Shown here one piece after another: positions 22,538 to 31,908 of a stretch of 64,000 nt of DNA. A program made the position numbers and the translations under genes. The notes under the pieces are model-generated. The model had not been told where the DNA came from and did no database searches. It saw only the letters and a program-made list of their open reading frames with translations. The DNA comes from Bufo bufo (lineage: Eukaryota > Chordata > Amphibia > Anura > Bufonidae), in NCBI RefSeq assembly GCF_905171765.1, contig NC_053392.1, positions 369,687,442 to 369,751,441 on the forward strand, read 5' to 3'. The stretch's first letter is position 1; each line of letters begins with the position of its first letter.

Positions 22538-24116
22538 CACTGCTCAAAAAAATAAAGGGAACACAAAAATAACACATCCTAGATCTGAATTAATTAAATA
22601 TTCTTCTGAAATACTTTGTTCTTTACATAGTTGAATGTGCTGACAACAAAATCACACAAAAATAAAAAAATGGAAATCCAATTTTTCAACCCATGGAGGT
22701 CTGGATTTGGAGTCACACTCAAAATTAAAGTGGAAAAACACACTACAGGCTGATCCAACTTTGATGTAATGTCCTTAAAACAAGTCAAAATGAGGCTCAG
22801 TAGTGTGTGTGGCCTCCACGTGCCTGTATGACCTCCCTACAACGCCTGTGCATGCTCCTGATGAGGTGGCGGACGGTCTCCTGAGGGATCACCTCCCAGA
22901 CCTGGACTAAAGCATCTGCCAACTCCTGGACAGTCTGTGGTGCAACGTGACGTTGGTGGATAGAGCGAGACATGATGTCCCAGATGTGCTCAATTGGATT
23001 CAGGTCTGGGAAACGGGTGGGCCAGTCCATAGCATCAATGCCTTCGTCTTGCAGGAACTGCTGACACACTCCAGCCACATGAGGTCTAGCATTGTCTTGC
23101 ATTAGGAGGAACCCAGAGCCAACCGCACCAGCATATGGTCTCACAAGGGGTCTGAGGATCTCATCTCGGTACCTAATGGCAGTCAGGCTACCTCTGGCGA
23201 GCACATGGAGGGCTGTGCGGCCCTCCAAAGAAATGCCACCCCACACCATTACTGACCCAATGCCAAACCGGTCATGCTGGAGGATGTTGCAGGCAGCAGA
23301 ACGTTCTCCACGGCATCTCCAGACTCTGTCACGTCTGTCACATGTGCTCAGTGTGAACCTGCTTTCATCTGTGAAGAGCACAGGGCGCCAGTGGCGAATT
23401 TGCCAATCTTGGTGTTCTCTGGCAAATGCCAAACGTCCTGCATGGTGTTGGGCTGTAAGCACAACCCCCACCTGTGGACGTTGGGCCCTCATATCACCCT
23501 CATGGAGTCTGTTTCTGACCGTTTGAGCAGACACATGCACATTTGTGGCCTGCTGGAGGTCATTTTGCAGGGCTCTGGCAGTGCTCCTCCTGTTCCTCCT
23601 TGCACAAAGGTGGAGGTAGCGGTCCTGCTGCTGGGTTGTTGCCCTCCTACGGCCTCCTCCACGTCTCCTGATGTACTGGCCTGTCTCCTGGTAGCGCCTC
23701 CATGCTCTGGACACTACGCTGACAGACACAGCAAACCTTCTTGCCACAGCTCGCATTGATATGCCATCCTGGATAAGCTGCACTACCTGAGACACTTGTG
23801 TGGGTTGTAGACTCCGTCTCATGCTACCACTAGAGTGAAAGCACCGCCAGCATTCAAAAGTGACCAAAACATCAGCCAGGAAGCATAGGAACTGAGAAGT
23901 GGTCTGTGGTCACCATCTGCAGAACCACTCCTTTATTGGGGGTGTCTTGCTAATTGCCTATAATTTCCACCTGTTGTCTATCCCATTTGCACAACAGCAT
24001 GTGAAATTGATTATCACTCAGTGTTGCTTCCTAAGTGGACAGTTTGATTTCACAGAAGTGTGATTGACTTGGAGTTACATTGTGTTGTTTAAGTGTTCCC
24101 TTTATTTTTTTGAGCA

Positions 24117-24119
<3 letters not shown>
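22538..24119 (-). mobile_element. Tc1/mariner transposon, apparently intact, DD34E
   Basis: Inverted repeats CACTGCTCAAAAAAATAAAG / CTTTATTTTTTTGAGCAGTG bound the element. TA precedes it (22536-22537). On the right two extra bases lie before the next TA, probably slippage in the adjoining TG/TA repeat. The single transposase gene is uninterrupted. Confidence 0.92.
22797..23822 (-). CDS. Tc1/mariner transposase, full length
   Basis: The enzyme binds the element's ends and moves it by cut and paste. The start at 23822 gives a 341-residue protein beginning [18 protein letters not shown]. An in-frame ATG 45 bases upstream exists, but the family normally starts at this MRR. An N-terminal paired-type helix-turn-helix region (about 1-110) is followed by an RRRGGGRRR basic patch near residues 52-60. 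The catalytic triad is Asp152 (FTDESRF), Asp243 (MQDNARPH) and Glu278 (DLNPIEH), spaced DD34E. The C-terminus ends RGGHTHY as usual. No stop or frameshift is present. Possible weak points are TRFPDLN where SPDLN is typical and an isolated Cys170. Activity is possible but unproven. Confidence 0.9.
   Translation of the reverse strand: MRRSLQPTQVSQVVQLIQDGISMRAVARRFAVSVSVVSRAWRRYQETGQYIRRRGGGRRRATTQQQDRYLHLCARRNRRSTARALQNDLQQATNVHVSAQTVRNRLHEGDMRAQRPQVGVVLTAQHHAGRLAFAREHQDWQIRHWRPVLFTDESRFTLSTCDRRDRVWRCRGERSAACNILQHDRFGIGSVMVWGGISLEGRTALHVLARGSLTAIRYRDEILRPLVRPYAGAVGSGFLLMQDNARPHVAGVCQQFLQDEGIDAMDWPTRFPDLNPIEHIWDIMSRSIHQRHVAPQTVQELADALVQVWEVIPQETVRHLIRSMHRRCREVIQARGGHTHY

Positions 24120-24121
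<2 letters not shown>

Positions 24122-24159
<38 letters not shown>
24122..24159. repeat. (TA)n/(CA)n microsatellite
   Basis: A pure TA run followed by ACACAC-type repeats separates two Tc1 elements, both of which inserted at TA sites in or beside it. Confidence 0.85.
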
Positions 24160-24160
<1 letters not shown>

Positions 24161-25756
24161 ACACAGTGGATATAAAAAGTCTACGCACTCCTGTTAAAAT
24201 GTAAGGTTTCTGTGCTGTAAAAAAATGATACAAAGATAAATCCTTTCAGAACTTTTTCCACCTTTAATATGACCTATAAACAGTACCACTTAATTGAAAA
24301 GCAAACTGAAATCTTTTAGGTGGAGGGAAGAAAACAAAAAAAACTAAAATAATGTGGTTGCATAAGTGTGCACACCCTCTTATAACTGGGGATGTAGCTG
24401 TGTTCAGAATTAAGCAATCACATTCAAAATCATGTTAACTAGGAATCAGCATACACCTGCCATCATTTAAAGTGCCTCTGGTTAACCCCAAATAAAGTTC
24501 AGCTGTTCTAGTTGGTCTTTCCTGAAATTTTCTTAGTCGCATCCCACAGCAAAAGCCATGGTCCACAGAGAGCTTCCAAAGCATCAGAGGGATCATATTG
24601 TTAAAAGGTATCAGTCAGGAGAAGGGTACAAAATAATTTCCAAGGCATTAGATATACCATGGAACACAGTGAAGACAGTCATCATCAAGTGGAGAAAATA
24701 TGGCACAACAGTGACATTACCAAGTCGTCCCTCCAAAATTGATGAAAAGACGAGAAGAAAATTGGTCTTTAAGGCTACCAAGAGGCCTACAGCAACATTA
24801 AAGGAGCTGCGGGAATATCTGGCAAGTACTGGCTGTGTGGTACATGTGACAAAAATCTCCTGTATTCTTCATATGTCTGGGCTATGGGGTAGAGTGGCAA
24901 GACAAAAGCCTTTTCTTACGAAGAAAAACATTCAAGCCAGGCTACATTTTCCAAAAACACATCTGAAGTCTCCCAAAAGCATGTGGGAAAAGGTGTTATG
25001 GACTGATGAAACCAAGGTTGAACTTTTTGGCCCTAATTCCAAAAGATATGTTTGGCGCAAAAACAATACTGCACATCACCAAAAGAACACCATACCCACA
25101 GTGAAACATGGTGGCGGCAGCATCATGCTTTGGGGCTGTTTTTCTTCAGCTGGAACTGGGGCCTTATTTAAGCTAGAGGGAATTGTGAACAGTTCCAAAT
25201 ACCAGTCAATATTGGCACAAAACCTTCAGGCTTCTGCTAGAAAGCGGAACATCTTTCCGCATGACAACGACCCAAAGCATACATCCGAATCAACAAAGGA
25301 ATGGCTTCACCAGAAGAAGAATAAAGTTTTGGAATGGCCCAGCCAGAGCCCAAACCTGAATCTGATTGAAAATCTGTGGGGTGATCTGAAGAGGGCTGTG
25401 CACAGGAGATGCCCTCGTAATATGAGTGTTTTTGCAAAGAAGAGTGGGCAAATCTTGCCAAGTCAAAATGTGCCATGCTGATAGACTCATACCCAAAAAG
25501 ACTGGGTGCTGTAATAAAATCAAAAGGTGCTTCAACAAAGTATTAGTTTAAGGGTGTGCACACTTATGCAACCATATTTTATTTTTATATTTTTTCTTCC
25601 CTCTACCTAAAAGATTTCAGTTTGTTTTTCAATTGAGTTGTACAGTTTCTAGGTCACATTAAAGGTGGAAAAAGTTCTGAAAGGATTTATCTTTTTTTTA
25701 CATCACAGAAACCTGACATTTTGACAGGGGTGTGCAGACTTTTTATATCCACTGTG
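24160..25756 (+). mobile_element. Tc1/mariner transposon, DD34E, frameshifted
   Basis: Ends CACAGTGGATATAAAAAGTC and the inverted partner at 25737-25756 bound it, with TA at 24158-24159 and 25757-25758. It also has long subterminal inverted repeats, with CCTTTCAGAACTTTTTCCACC at about 24243 mirrored near 25670. Confidence 0.9.
24558..25546 (+). pseudogene. Tc1 transposase with a C-terminal frameshift
   Basis: The gene reads from 24558 (MVHRELPKHQRDHIVKRYQ) through the helix-turn-helix region and catalytic core. Asp150 (LWTDETKVELFG), Asp236 (PHDNDPKHT) and Glu271 (LIENLW) are present with DD34E spacing. The motif between them reads QSPNLNLIEN where the family has SPDLNPIEN, two changes beside the catalytic Glu that are likely harmful. 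A frameshift near 25428 makes the current frame end at 25481. The original frame, with CKEEWANLAKSKCAML and the KGASTKY end, resumes in another frame to 25546. It is clearly a recent copy that is now defective. It belongs to the broad Sleeping Beauty/Tc1 side of the superfamily. Confidence 0.9.
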
Positions 25757-26646
25757 TATATGCATATATATATATTGTGAGGGGTTGGCTCTTTTTCAGG
25801 GGTCATTATTACAATAATCTCCACAACAGCTGGATTGCAGGTCCAAAACGTGAGGTTTATTTTCATAGCAACAAAACTTAAAATTACACCTTGGTTGTCT
25901 GGGCTCTAACTAAACAGGAAATATCCCTTCCTCACTTAAAGCGCCGTTCACACACGGTAACAACATGCAGCTTTTCCAGCCTCTTAACATTCTATCAGTC
26001 TCTGGGGCTGCTATCATGCTACTTTTTACCCAGGCTAGCATGGGATCTCTGACTTTCACCACTCCAAATCTAGCCTTGATCACAGGCTCTTTGGGCGACC
26101 CAGAGACCTTCTCCTCTGCAGGTTCCTGTGAGGGAGCAACCACAACAGGCTTACCCGCCTGTTCAGAAACTGTGTTTTTCCCAATGTCACAAACTTCCGA
26201 GACAGTTTCTCGCCTCAGTGATTTATTACTCACTGGCCCAGCCGGTTTCCACTGTGGCCGGCTCACTGTCACTGGGGCTGCCACAAAATTATCAACAGGA
26301 ACAGTCTTACTGCCTGAGGTCGTGGATTCGGTAGTCTTGGGAGACAAAGATATTTCCAGGACGTCTCTACCAAGATCACCAGCCTTCTCTTGGTTCCTGG
26401 TATCCCGAACACTGGCAGAGATCTTACTGCAACCATTGTCACAGAAACAGCATGGCATGGAGTCCCGACTTTTCCTAGACGGTCACTCCAGCCGCAACCT
26501 TTAGGACTCTGTGCATAGTCGCAGGTAATAAAGGAACTCCGGAAAACTGTACTGTTCTCCATCTTCTTGTCTTACCGACGGTTGCACTTGGCAACGGCGT
26601 ACATCCGCTTTTCCCCCGGAACTCCGACCGCAGAACGTGGAGTACT

Positions 26647-26914
26647 CTAGCTGTACCATATCTGCCAAAAGAACGGAAAATACTTGCCCAGTATGAATTC
26701 CTCCCTCAGGGTCTCACATATTAAGAGCTCCAATTGTACAGAGCCACAGTCCGTTACAAAGGCCAGGGCCACCTTGGTATCTGTCTTTGGCTCCATCTCC
26801 AGAAATTTCAGAACTTCGGGCCTGACCCAAGACGCTTGTTGGTGGGAGTCTAGCGTGATCCACGCCGGGAGTCCCCCAATCACCATCTCGCAGGATTTCT
26901 CCCATGGGCTTCAC
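26647..26914 (-). pseudogene. Possible gag remnant of the LTR element
   Basis: Two overlapping frames on the minus strand give protein-like sequence (GEILRDGDWGTPGVDHARLP in one, FLEMEPKTDTKVALAFVTD in the other). This suggests a frameshifted gag N-terminus similar in style to vertebrate gypsy-type gag. A further open stretch at 25910-26458 is Ser/Lys/Pro-rich and runs into the 3' LTR. I cannot name a family, and no zinc knuckle, protease or polymerase motif remains. The position just inside the 5' LTR supports gag over any host gene. Confidence 0.4.
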
Positions 26915-27110
26915 AATTTTGCGGCCATTTTCACGGATCAGTTTCTTTTACTCAGCTACTGGCCGTTTAAATCCCCACACAGTTTGCACCACAGAAAAAA
27001 AAAGTCCATATTATCACCAGTAGCACCTGTTCCAACGAACAAACAGGCTCCTGAGTTGTCGTTGCCCCCAGCAACACTTTGCCTTTTACTGTTCAGCACG
27101 GACGCATGCC

Positions 27111-27125
27111 GCATCCTCCACCAAT
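27111..27125 (-). other. Primer-binding site of the LTR element
   Basis: Directly inside the 5' LTR the minus strand reads ATTGGTGGAGGATGCGG. A TGG at this position is expected to pair with a tRNA 3' CCA end. The larger element in this window starts its site with the same ATTGGTGG. Confidence 0.5.
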
Positions 27126-27695
27126 TGTGAGGGGTTAGCTCTTTTTCGGGGGTCATTCTCACAATTAGCTCCACAACAGCTGGATTGCAGGTCCAAAACG
27201 TGAGGTTTATTTTCATAGCAACAAAACATAAAATAACACCTTGCCTGTCTGGGCTCTAACTAAACAGGAAGTATCCCTTCCTCACCTTAAGCGCCGTTCA
27301 CACATGGTAACAACATGCGGCTTTTCCAGCCTCTCAGGTAGTAGCAAGTCCGGTACCTTTGGGTTATGGGACTAGCAGTCCTGCCGACTCTGACCTTGCG
27401 ACCGTCGTTTCCCAGACCTCGCGGAGTCCCCCAAAGTTCAGGCTAACACCTAGCCCCGTGGCCCCTCTGCCAGCCCGGCTGAGACCACTCTTCAAGAGCC
27501 TCCAGCAGGACTCTTTTGCACAAAGACTCTCTCCCTTGACTGACAGTCTGGGCTGGGCACTTATCCCAGACTGATTGTGGCCCCTGGTGCTGCCTCAGAA
27601 CTGATGACTGACGGGGAAGACATGGACCTCCTGCCATGAATCTGCCCTAGCAGCTATGAGGCCTGTCACTGTCTCACAATATGCATATATGTATG

Positions 27696-27696
<1 letters not shown>

Positions 27697-27734
<38 letters not shown>

Positions 27735-27747
27735 TTGTGTGTATGTG

Positions 27748-27790
<43 letters not shown>
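27697..27790. repeat. (TA)n microsatellite with TG/GT interruptions
   Basis: Nearly uninterrupted TA/TG dinucleotides lie between the LTR element and the Penelope-type palindrome. Confidence 0.9.
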
Positions 27791-27791
<1 letters not shown>

Positions 27792-27793
<2 letters not shown>

Positions 27794-27985
27794 ATGAAAA
27801 ACGAACAGCACTCCAAGTAAAAATAGTGGTGTTTATTCACCCATGTGGATGGCAACGTTTCAGCTCATGTCAGAGCTTTGAAAAAGGCTCTGACATGAGC
27901 TGAAACGTTGCCATCCACATGGGTGAATAAACACCACTATTTTTACTTGGAATGCTGTCCGTTTTTCATCTTTATTATACGGGGT
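27792..27985. repeat. Palindrome made of two inverted Penelope-like ends
   Basis: GTGGATGGCAACGTTTCAGC and its inverse near 27897 face each other around a centre at about 27879. Each arm carries the end signature of the Penelope-like elements here: a stem-loop, GAAACGTTG and GGTGAATAAA. No coding part lies between them. Confidence 0.65.
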
Positions 27986-28070
27986 AAGCTGCTACATCCC
28001 TGGACCTAGCACCCACATTGTTTTTTCCAGTGCCGCCATTTGTCTTCCTTTTTATATATATATATATATA

Positions 28071-29684
28071 CAGTGGGGGAAATAATTATTTGACCCCTCA
28101 CTGATTTTGTAAGTTTGTCCAATGACAAAGAAATGAAAAGTCTCAGAACAGTATCATTTCAATGGTAGGTTTATTGTAACAGTGGCAGATAGCACATCAA
28201 AAGGAAAATCGAAAAAATAACTTTAAATAAAAGATAGCAACTGATTTGCATTTCATTGAGTGAAATAAGTATTTGAACCCCTACCAACCATTAAGAGTTC
28301 TGGCTCCCACAGAGTGGTTAGACACTTCTACTCAATTAGTCACCCTCATTAAGGACACCTGTCTTAACTAGTCACCTGTATAAAAGACACCTGTCCACAG
28401 AATCAATCAATCAAGCAGACTCCAAACTCTCCAACATGGGAAAGACCAAAGAGCTGTCCAAGGATGTCAGAGACAAAATTGTAGACCAGCACAAGGCTGG
28501 AATGGGCTACAAAACCATTAGCAAGAAGCTGGGAGAGAAGGTGACAACTGTTGGTGCGATTGTTCGAAAATGGAAGGAGCACAAAATGACCATCAATCGA
28601 CCTCGCTCTGGGGCTCCACGCAAGATCTCACCTCGTGGGGTGTCAATGGTTCTGAGAAAGGTGAAAAAGCATCCTAGAACTACACGGGAGGAGTTAGTTA
28701 ATGACCTCAAATTAGCAGGGACCACAGTCACCAAGAAAACCATTGGAAACACATTACACCGCAATGGATTAAAATCCTGCAGGGCTCGCAAGGTCCCCCT
28801 GCTCAGGAAGGCACATGTGCAGGCCCGTCTGAAGTTTGCCAATGAACACCTGAATGATTCAGAGAGTGACTGGGAGAAGGTGCTGTGGTCTGATGAGACC
28901 AAAATAGAGCTCTTTGGCATTAACTCAACTCGCTGTGTTTGGAGGAAGAAAAATGCTGCCTATGACCCCCAAAACACCGTCCCCACCGTCAAGCATGGGG
29001 GTGGAAACATTTTGCTTTGGGGGTGTTTTTCTGCAAAGGGCACAGGACAACTTATTCGCATAAACGGGAAAATGGACGGAGCCATGTATCGTGAAATCCT
29101 GAGCGACAACCTCCTTCCCTCTGCCAGGAAACTGAAAATGGGTCGTGGATGGGTGTTCCAGCACGACAATGACCCAAAACATACAGCAAAGGCAACAAAG
29201 GAGTGGCTCAAGAAGAAGCACATTAAGGTCATGGAGTGGCCTAGTCAGTCTCCGGACCTTAATCCAATCGAAAACCTATGGAGGGAGCTCAAGCTCAGAG
29301 TTGCACAGAGACAGCCTCGAAACCTTAGGGATTTAGAGATGATCTGCAAAGAGGAGTGGACCAACATTCCTCCTAAAATGTGCGCAAACTTGGTCATCAA
29401 TTACAAGAAACGTTTGACCTCTGTGCTTGCAAACAAGGGTTTTTCCACCAAGTATTAAGTCTTTTTTTGTTAGAGGGTTCAAATACTTATTTCACTCAAT
29501 GAAATGCAAATCAGTTGCTATCTTTTATTTAAAGTTATTTTTTCGATTTTCCTTTTGATGTGCTATCTGCCACTGTTACAATAAACCTACCATTGAAATG
29601 ATACTGTTCTGAGACTTTTCATTTCTTTGTCATTGGACAAACTTACAAAATCAGTGAGGGGTCAAATAATTATTTCCCCCACTG
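28071..29684 (+). mobile_element. Intact Sleeping Beauty-like Tc1 transposon
   Basis: The element is 1614 bp and flanked by TA (28069-28070 and 29685-29686). Its inverted repeats are about 211 bp long (28071-28281 and 29474-29684) and start CAGTGGGGGAAATAATTATT. Each arm holds an outer and an inner direct-repeat copy (GGGAAATAATTATTTGACCC and GTGAAATAAGTATTTGAACC), the IR/DR layout of Sleeping Beauty-type transposons. The gene inside is uninterrupted. Confidence 0.95.
28436..29458 (+). CDS. Sleeping Beauty-like Tc1 transposase, full length
   Basis: This is a cut-and-paste transposase of exactly 340 residues, the length of the Sleeping Beauty group. It begins [20 protein letters not shown] and ends NKGFSTKY. 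Residues 1-110 form the bipartite paired-like DNA-binding domain. A GRPR-like turn is represented by RPRSGAPRK at about 55-63. The triad is Asp153 ([12 protein letters not shown]), Asp244 ([10 protein letters not shown]) and Glu279 ([11 protein letters not shown]), spaced DD34E, and the Gly-rich [16 protein letters not shown] lies at 184-199. I see no stop, frameshift or lost catalytic residue. The ATG lies about 155 bases inside the left inverted repeat, as usual. It is the best candidate in the window for a still-functional gene of a mobile element. Confidence 0.93.
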   Translation: MGKTKELSKDVRDKIVDQHKAGMGYKTISKKLGEKVTTVGAIVRKWKEHKMTINRPRSGAPRKISPRGVSMVLRKVKKHPRTTREELVNDLKLAGTTVTKKTIGNTLHRNGLKSCRARKVPLLRKAHVQARLKFANEHLNDSESDWEKVLWSDETKIELFGINSTRCVWRKKNAAYDPQNTVPTVKHGGGNILLWGCFSAKGTGQLIRINGKMDGAMYREILSDNLLPSARKLKMGRGWVFQHDNDPKHTAKATKEWLKKKHIKVMEWPSQSPDLNPIENLWRELKLRVAQRQPRNLRDLEMICKEEWTNIPPKMCANLVINYKKRLTSVLANKGFSTKY

Positions 29685-29700
29685 TATATATATATATATA
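29685..29700. repeat. Short (TA)n run
   Basis: A TA run adjoins the Tc1 element and includes its right target site. Confidence 0.8.
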
Positions 29701-29904
29701 GGGCCGTTTGAAGGAATTTGGGGGCCCCAAGCAAAATAGACATGGAGGCCCCCCCTCCATGCCCTCCCCACCTTACGCACGCAAAGCCTACAGGAACCAC
29801 AGTATAGCCATACAGTTTAAGTTCACCCACACTTTATATAAATAAAAAAGGAGGTTTACAGTGCAAATACTGTTGTTGCATTTAATGTGCATGAAATTTG
29901 AACA

Positions 29905-31165
29905 GTGCCATCCACAGATTTCCCCCCTAAACAGTGCCATCCACAGATCCCCCTCCCCTAAACAGTGCCATCCACAGATCTCCCCCCTAAACAGTGCCAT
30001 CCACAGATCCCCCTCTAAACAGTGCCATCCACAGATTCCCCCCTCCCCTAAACAGTGCCATCCACAGATCCCCCCTAAACAGTGCCATCCACAGATCCCC
30101 CCTAAACAGTGCCATCCACAGATCCCCCCTAAACAGTGCCATCCACAGATCCCCCCTCCCCTAAACAGTGCCATCTACAGATCTCCCCCCTAAACAGTGC
30201 CATCCACAGATCCCCCCTAAACAGTGCCATCCACAGATCCCCCCTAAACAGTGCCATCCACAGACCCCCCTAAACAGTGCCATCCACAGATCCCCCTAAA
30301 CAGTGCCATCCACAGATACCCCCTAAACAGTGCCATCCACAGATACCCCCTCCCCTAAACAGTGCCATCCACAGATCTCCCCCCTAAACAGTGCCATCCA
30401 CAGATCCCCCCCTAAACAGTGCCATCCACAGATCCCCCCTAAACAGTGCCATCCACAGATCCCCCCTAAACAGTGCCATCCACAGATCCCCCCTAAACAG
30501 TGCCATCCACAGATCCCCCTAAACAGTGCCATCCACAGATCCCCCCTAAACAGTGCCATCCACAGATCCCCCCTCCCCTAAACAGTGCCATCCACAGATC
30601 TCCCCCTAAACAGTGCCATCCACAGATCCCCCCTAAACAGTGCCATCCACAAATCCCCCCTAAACAGTGCCATCCACAGATCCCCCCTAAACAGTGCCAT
30701 CCACAGATCCCCCCTAAACAGTGCCATCCACAGATCCCCCCTAAACAATGCCATCCACAGATCCCCCCTAAACAGTGCCATCCACAGATACCCCCTCCCC
30801 TAAACAGTGCCATCCACAGATCTCCCCCTAAACAGTGCCATCCACAGATCCCCCTAAACAGTGCCATCCACAAATCCCCCCTAAACAGTGCCATCTGGCA
30901 CTGTTTAGGGGGGATCTGTGGATGGCAATGTTTAGGGGGGATCTGTGGATGGCAATGTTTAGGGGGGAGATCTGTGGATGGCACTGTTTAGGGGAGGGGG
31001 GATCTGTGGGTGGCACTGTAGGGGGATCTGTGGATGGCACTGTTTAGGGGGGAGATCTGTGGATGGCACTGTTTAGGGGAGGGGGGATCTGTGGATGGCA
31101 CTGTAGGGGGATCTGTGGATGGCACTGCCATCCACAGATCCCCCTACAGTGCCATCCACAGATCT
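29905..31165. repeat. 27-bp minisatellite with internal inversions
   Basis: More than 40 units of about 27 bp (AACAGTGCCATCCACAGATC plus a variable C-rich spacer) run in one direction to about 30892. They then run inverted to about 31125 and forward again to about 31165. Long open frames on both strands are repeat artefacts. A related array lies at 63110-63495. Confidence 0.92.
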
Positions 31166-31176
31166 CCCTCCCCGAC

Positions 31177-31553
31177 GCTCACAGCAGTATATTTATAAAC
31201 TAATCAGTAACTACTTTAACTTTAATCATTGCTCATTGCTGAGCTCTTTACTTGGATTATAATTTATTTGGATATGGGATATCTTACTTTGTCTTAGCTT
31301 CGGTAATAGCAGGCAGTGCGGGGGGCGGCGCTCACTCACTGACGTCACGCGCCTGCGCCGCCTAGTGGGAGGAGCAGGCGCGTGACGTCAGTGAGTGAGC
31401 GCCGCCCCCCGCACTGCCTGCTATTACCGGAGCTAAGACAAAGTAAGATATCCCATATCCAAATAAATTATAATCCAAGTAAAGAGCTCAGCAATGAGCA
31501 ATGATTAAAGTTAAAGTAGTTACTGATTAGTTTATAAATATACTGCTGTGAGC
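31177..31553. repeat. Near-perfect foldback with 180-bp arms
   Basis: The left arm 31177-31356 and right arm 31374-31553 are inverted copies that differ, as far as I can read, at a single base (AGCTTCGGT versus AGCTCCGGT). A 17-base spacer separates them. The centre is G/C-rich, with GACGTCA in both arms. Non-coding. Confidence 0.85.
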
Positions 31554-31564
31554 GGCGTGGCCCT

Positions 31565-31755
31565 GTATATTCTAACCCCCAGGCAAGCGTCCCTGCCACC
31601 ATGGGAACGCCTGGGGGTTAGAATATACCATCGGATTTGAGTTTTTACGATCTCACTGAGCTCGTAAAACTCAGATCTGATGGTATATTCTAACCCCCAG
31701 GCAAGCGTCCCCGTCACCATGGGAACGCCTGGGGGTTAGAATATACCATCGGATC
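31565..31755. repeat. Two TTAGAATATA palindromic units
   Basis: TATATTCTAACCCCCAGGCA and its inverse occur twice in tandem, each around CACCATGGGAACGCCTGGGG. They are joined by a small palindrome with AAACTCAGATCTGATGG. Same family as the units near 6105 and 7880. Confidence 0.7.
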
Positions 31756-31867
31756 TTCTGAGTTACCAAAACAAGCACCGGCTCTGCTTGGCCCGGGCCA
31801 GCTCGGGGCCCTAACCAGCTCGGGGCCCCAAGCAATTGCTTGTTTTGCCTGTCGGTTAGCGACGGGC

Positions 31868-31870
<3 letters not shown>

Positions 31871-31906
<36 letters not shown>
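31871..31906. repeat. (TA)n microsatellite
   Basis: An uninterrupted TA run directly at the 3' end of the inverted Penelope-like copy. Confidence 0.9.

Positions 31907-31908
<2 letters not shown>

Larger units (their letters stand above)
25776..27678 (-). mobile_element. Internally deleted LTR retrotransposon
   Basis: A direct repeat starting TGTGAGGGGTT occurs at both sides (25776-25984 and 27126-27678). Read on the minus strand, the right copy is a 553-bp 5' LTR running from TGTGAGACAG to CCCCTCACA, with AATAAA inside. The left copy keeps only the last 209 bp of the LTR, so the deletion took most of the interior and the start of the 3' LTR. ATAT flanks both sides (25772-25775 and 27679-27682). 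There is no pol. Confidence 0.75.
29701..31870. mobile_element. Composite non-coding repeat block between two (TA)n tracts
   Basis: The block starts GGGCCGTTTG and ends in a roughly inverted CGACGGGCC, and both sides abut TA microsatellites. GGGGCCCCAAGCAA occurs near each end. Inside are a minisatellite, a foldback and two TTAGAATATA palindromes. I take it to be a MITE that has gathered other repeats. The superfamily is unknown. Confidence 0.45.

Noticed and set aside
23092..23759. Plus-strand frames of 144 and 161 codons
   Set aside because: They lie antisense to the intact Tc1 transposase at 22797-23822 and have no recognisable domain.
25910..26458. 182-codon minus-strand frame as a host exon
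   Set aside because: It runs into the 3' LTR copy, has no splice context and is low-complexity. Retrotransposon interior is the better explanation.
29905..30895. Regularly spaced repeats that might suggest a CRISPR array
   Set aside because: The units are adjacent tandem copies with no unique spacers and no cas genes, in a vertebrate context.
29788..31047. Open frames of 60-160 codons on both strands with CHPQIPPKQ and LWMALFRG repeats
   Set aside because: They come from the 27-bp minisatellite, which lacks stops in most frames. They run on both strands, and start and end at array edges.
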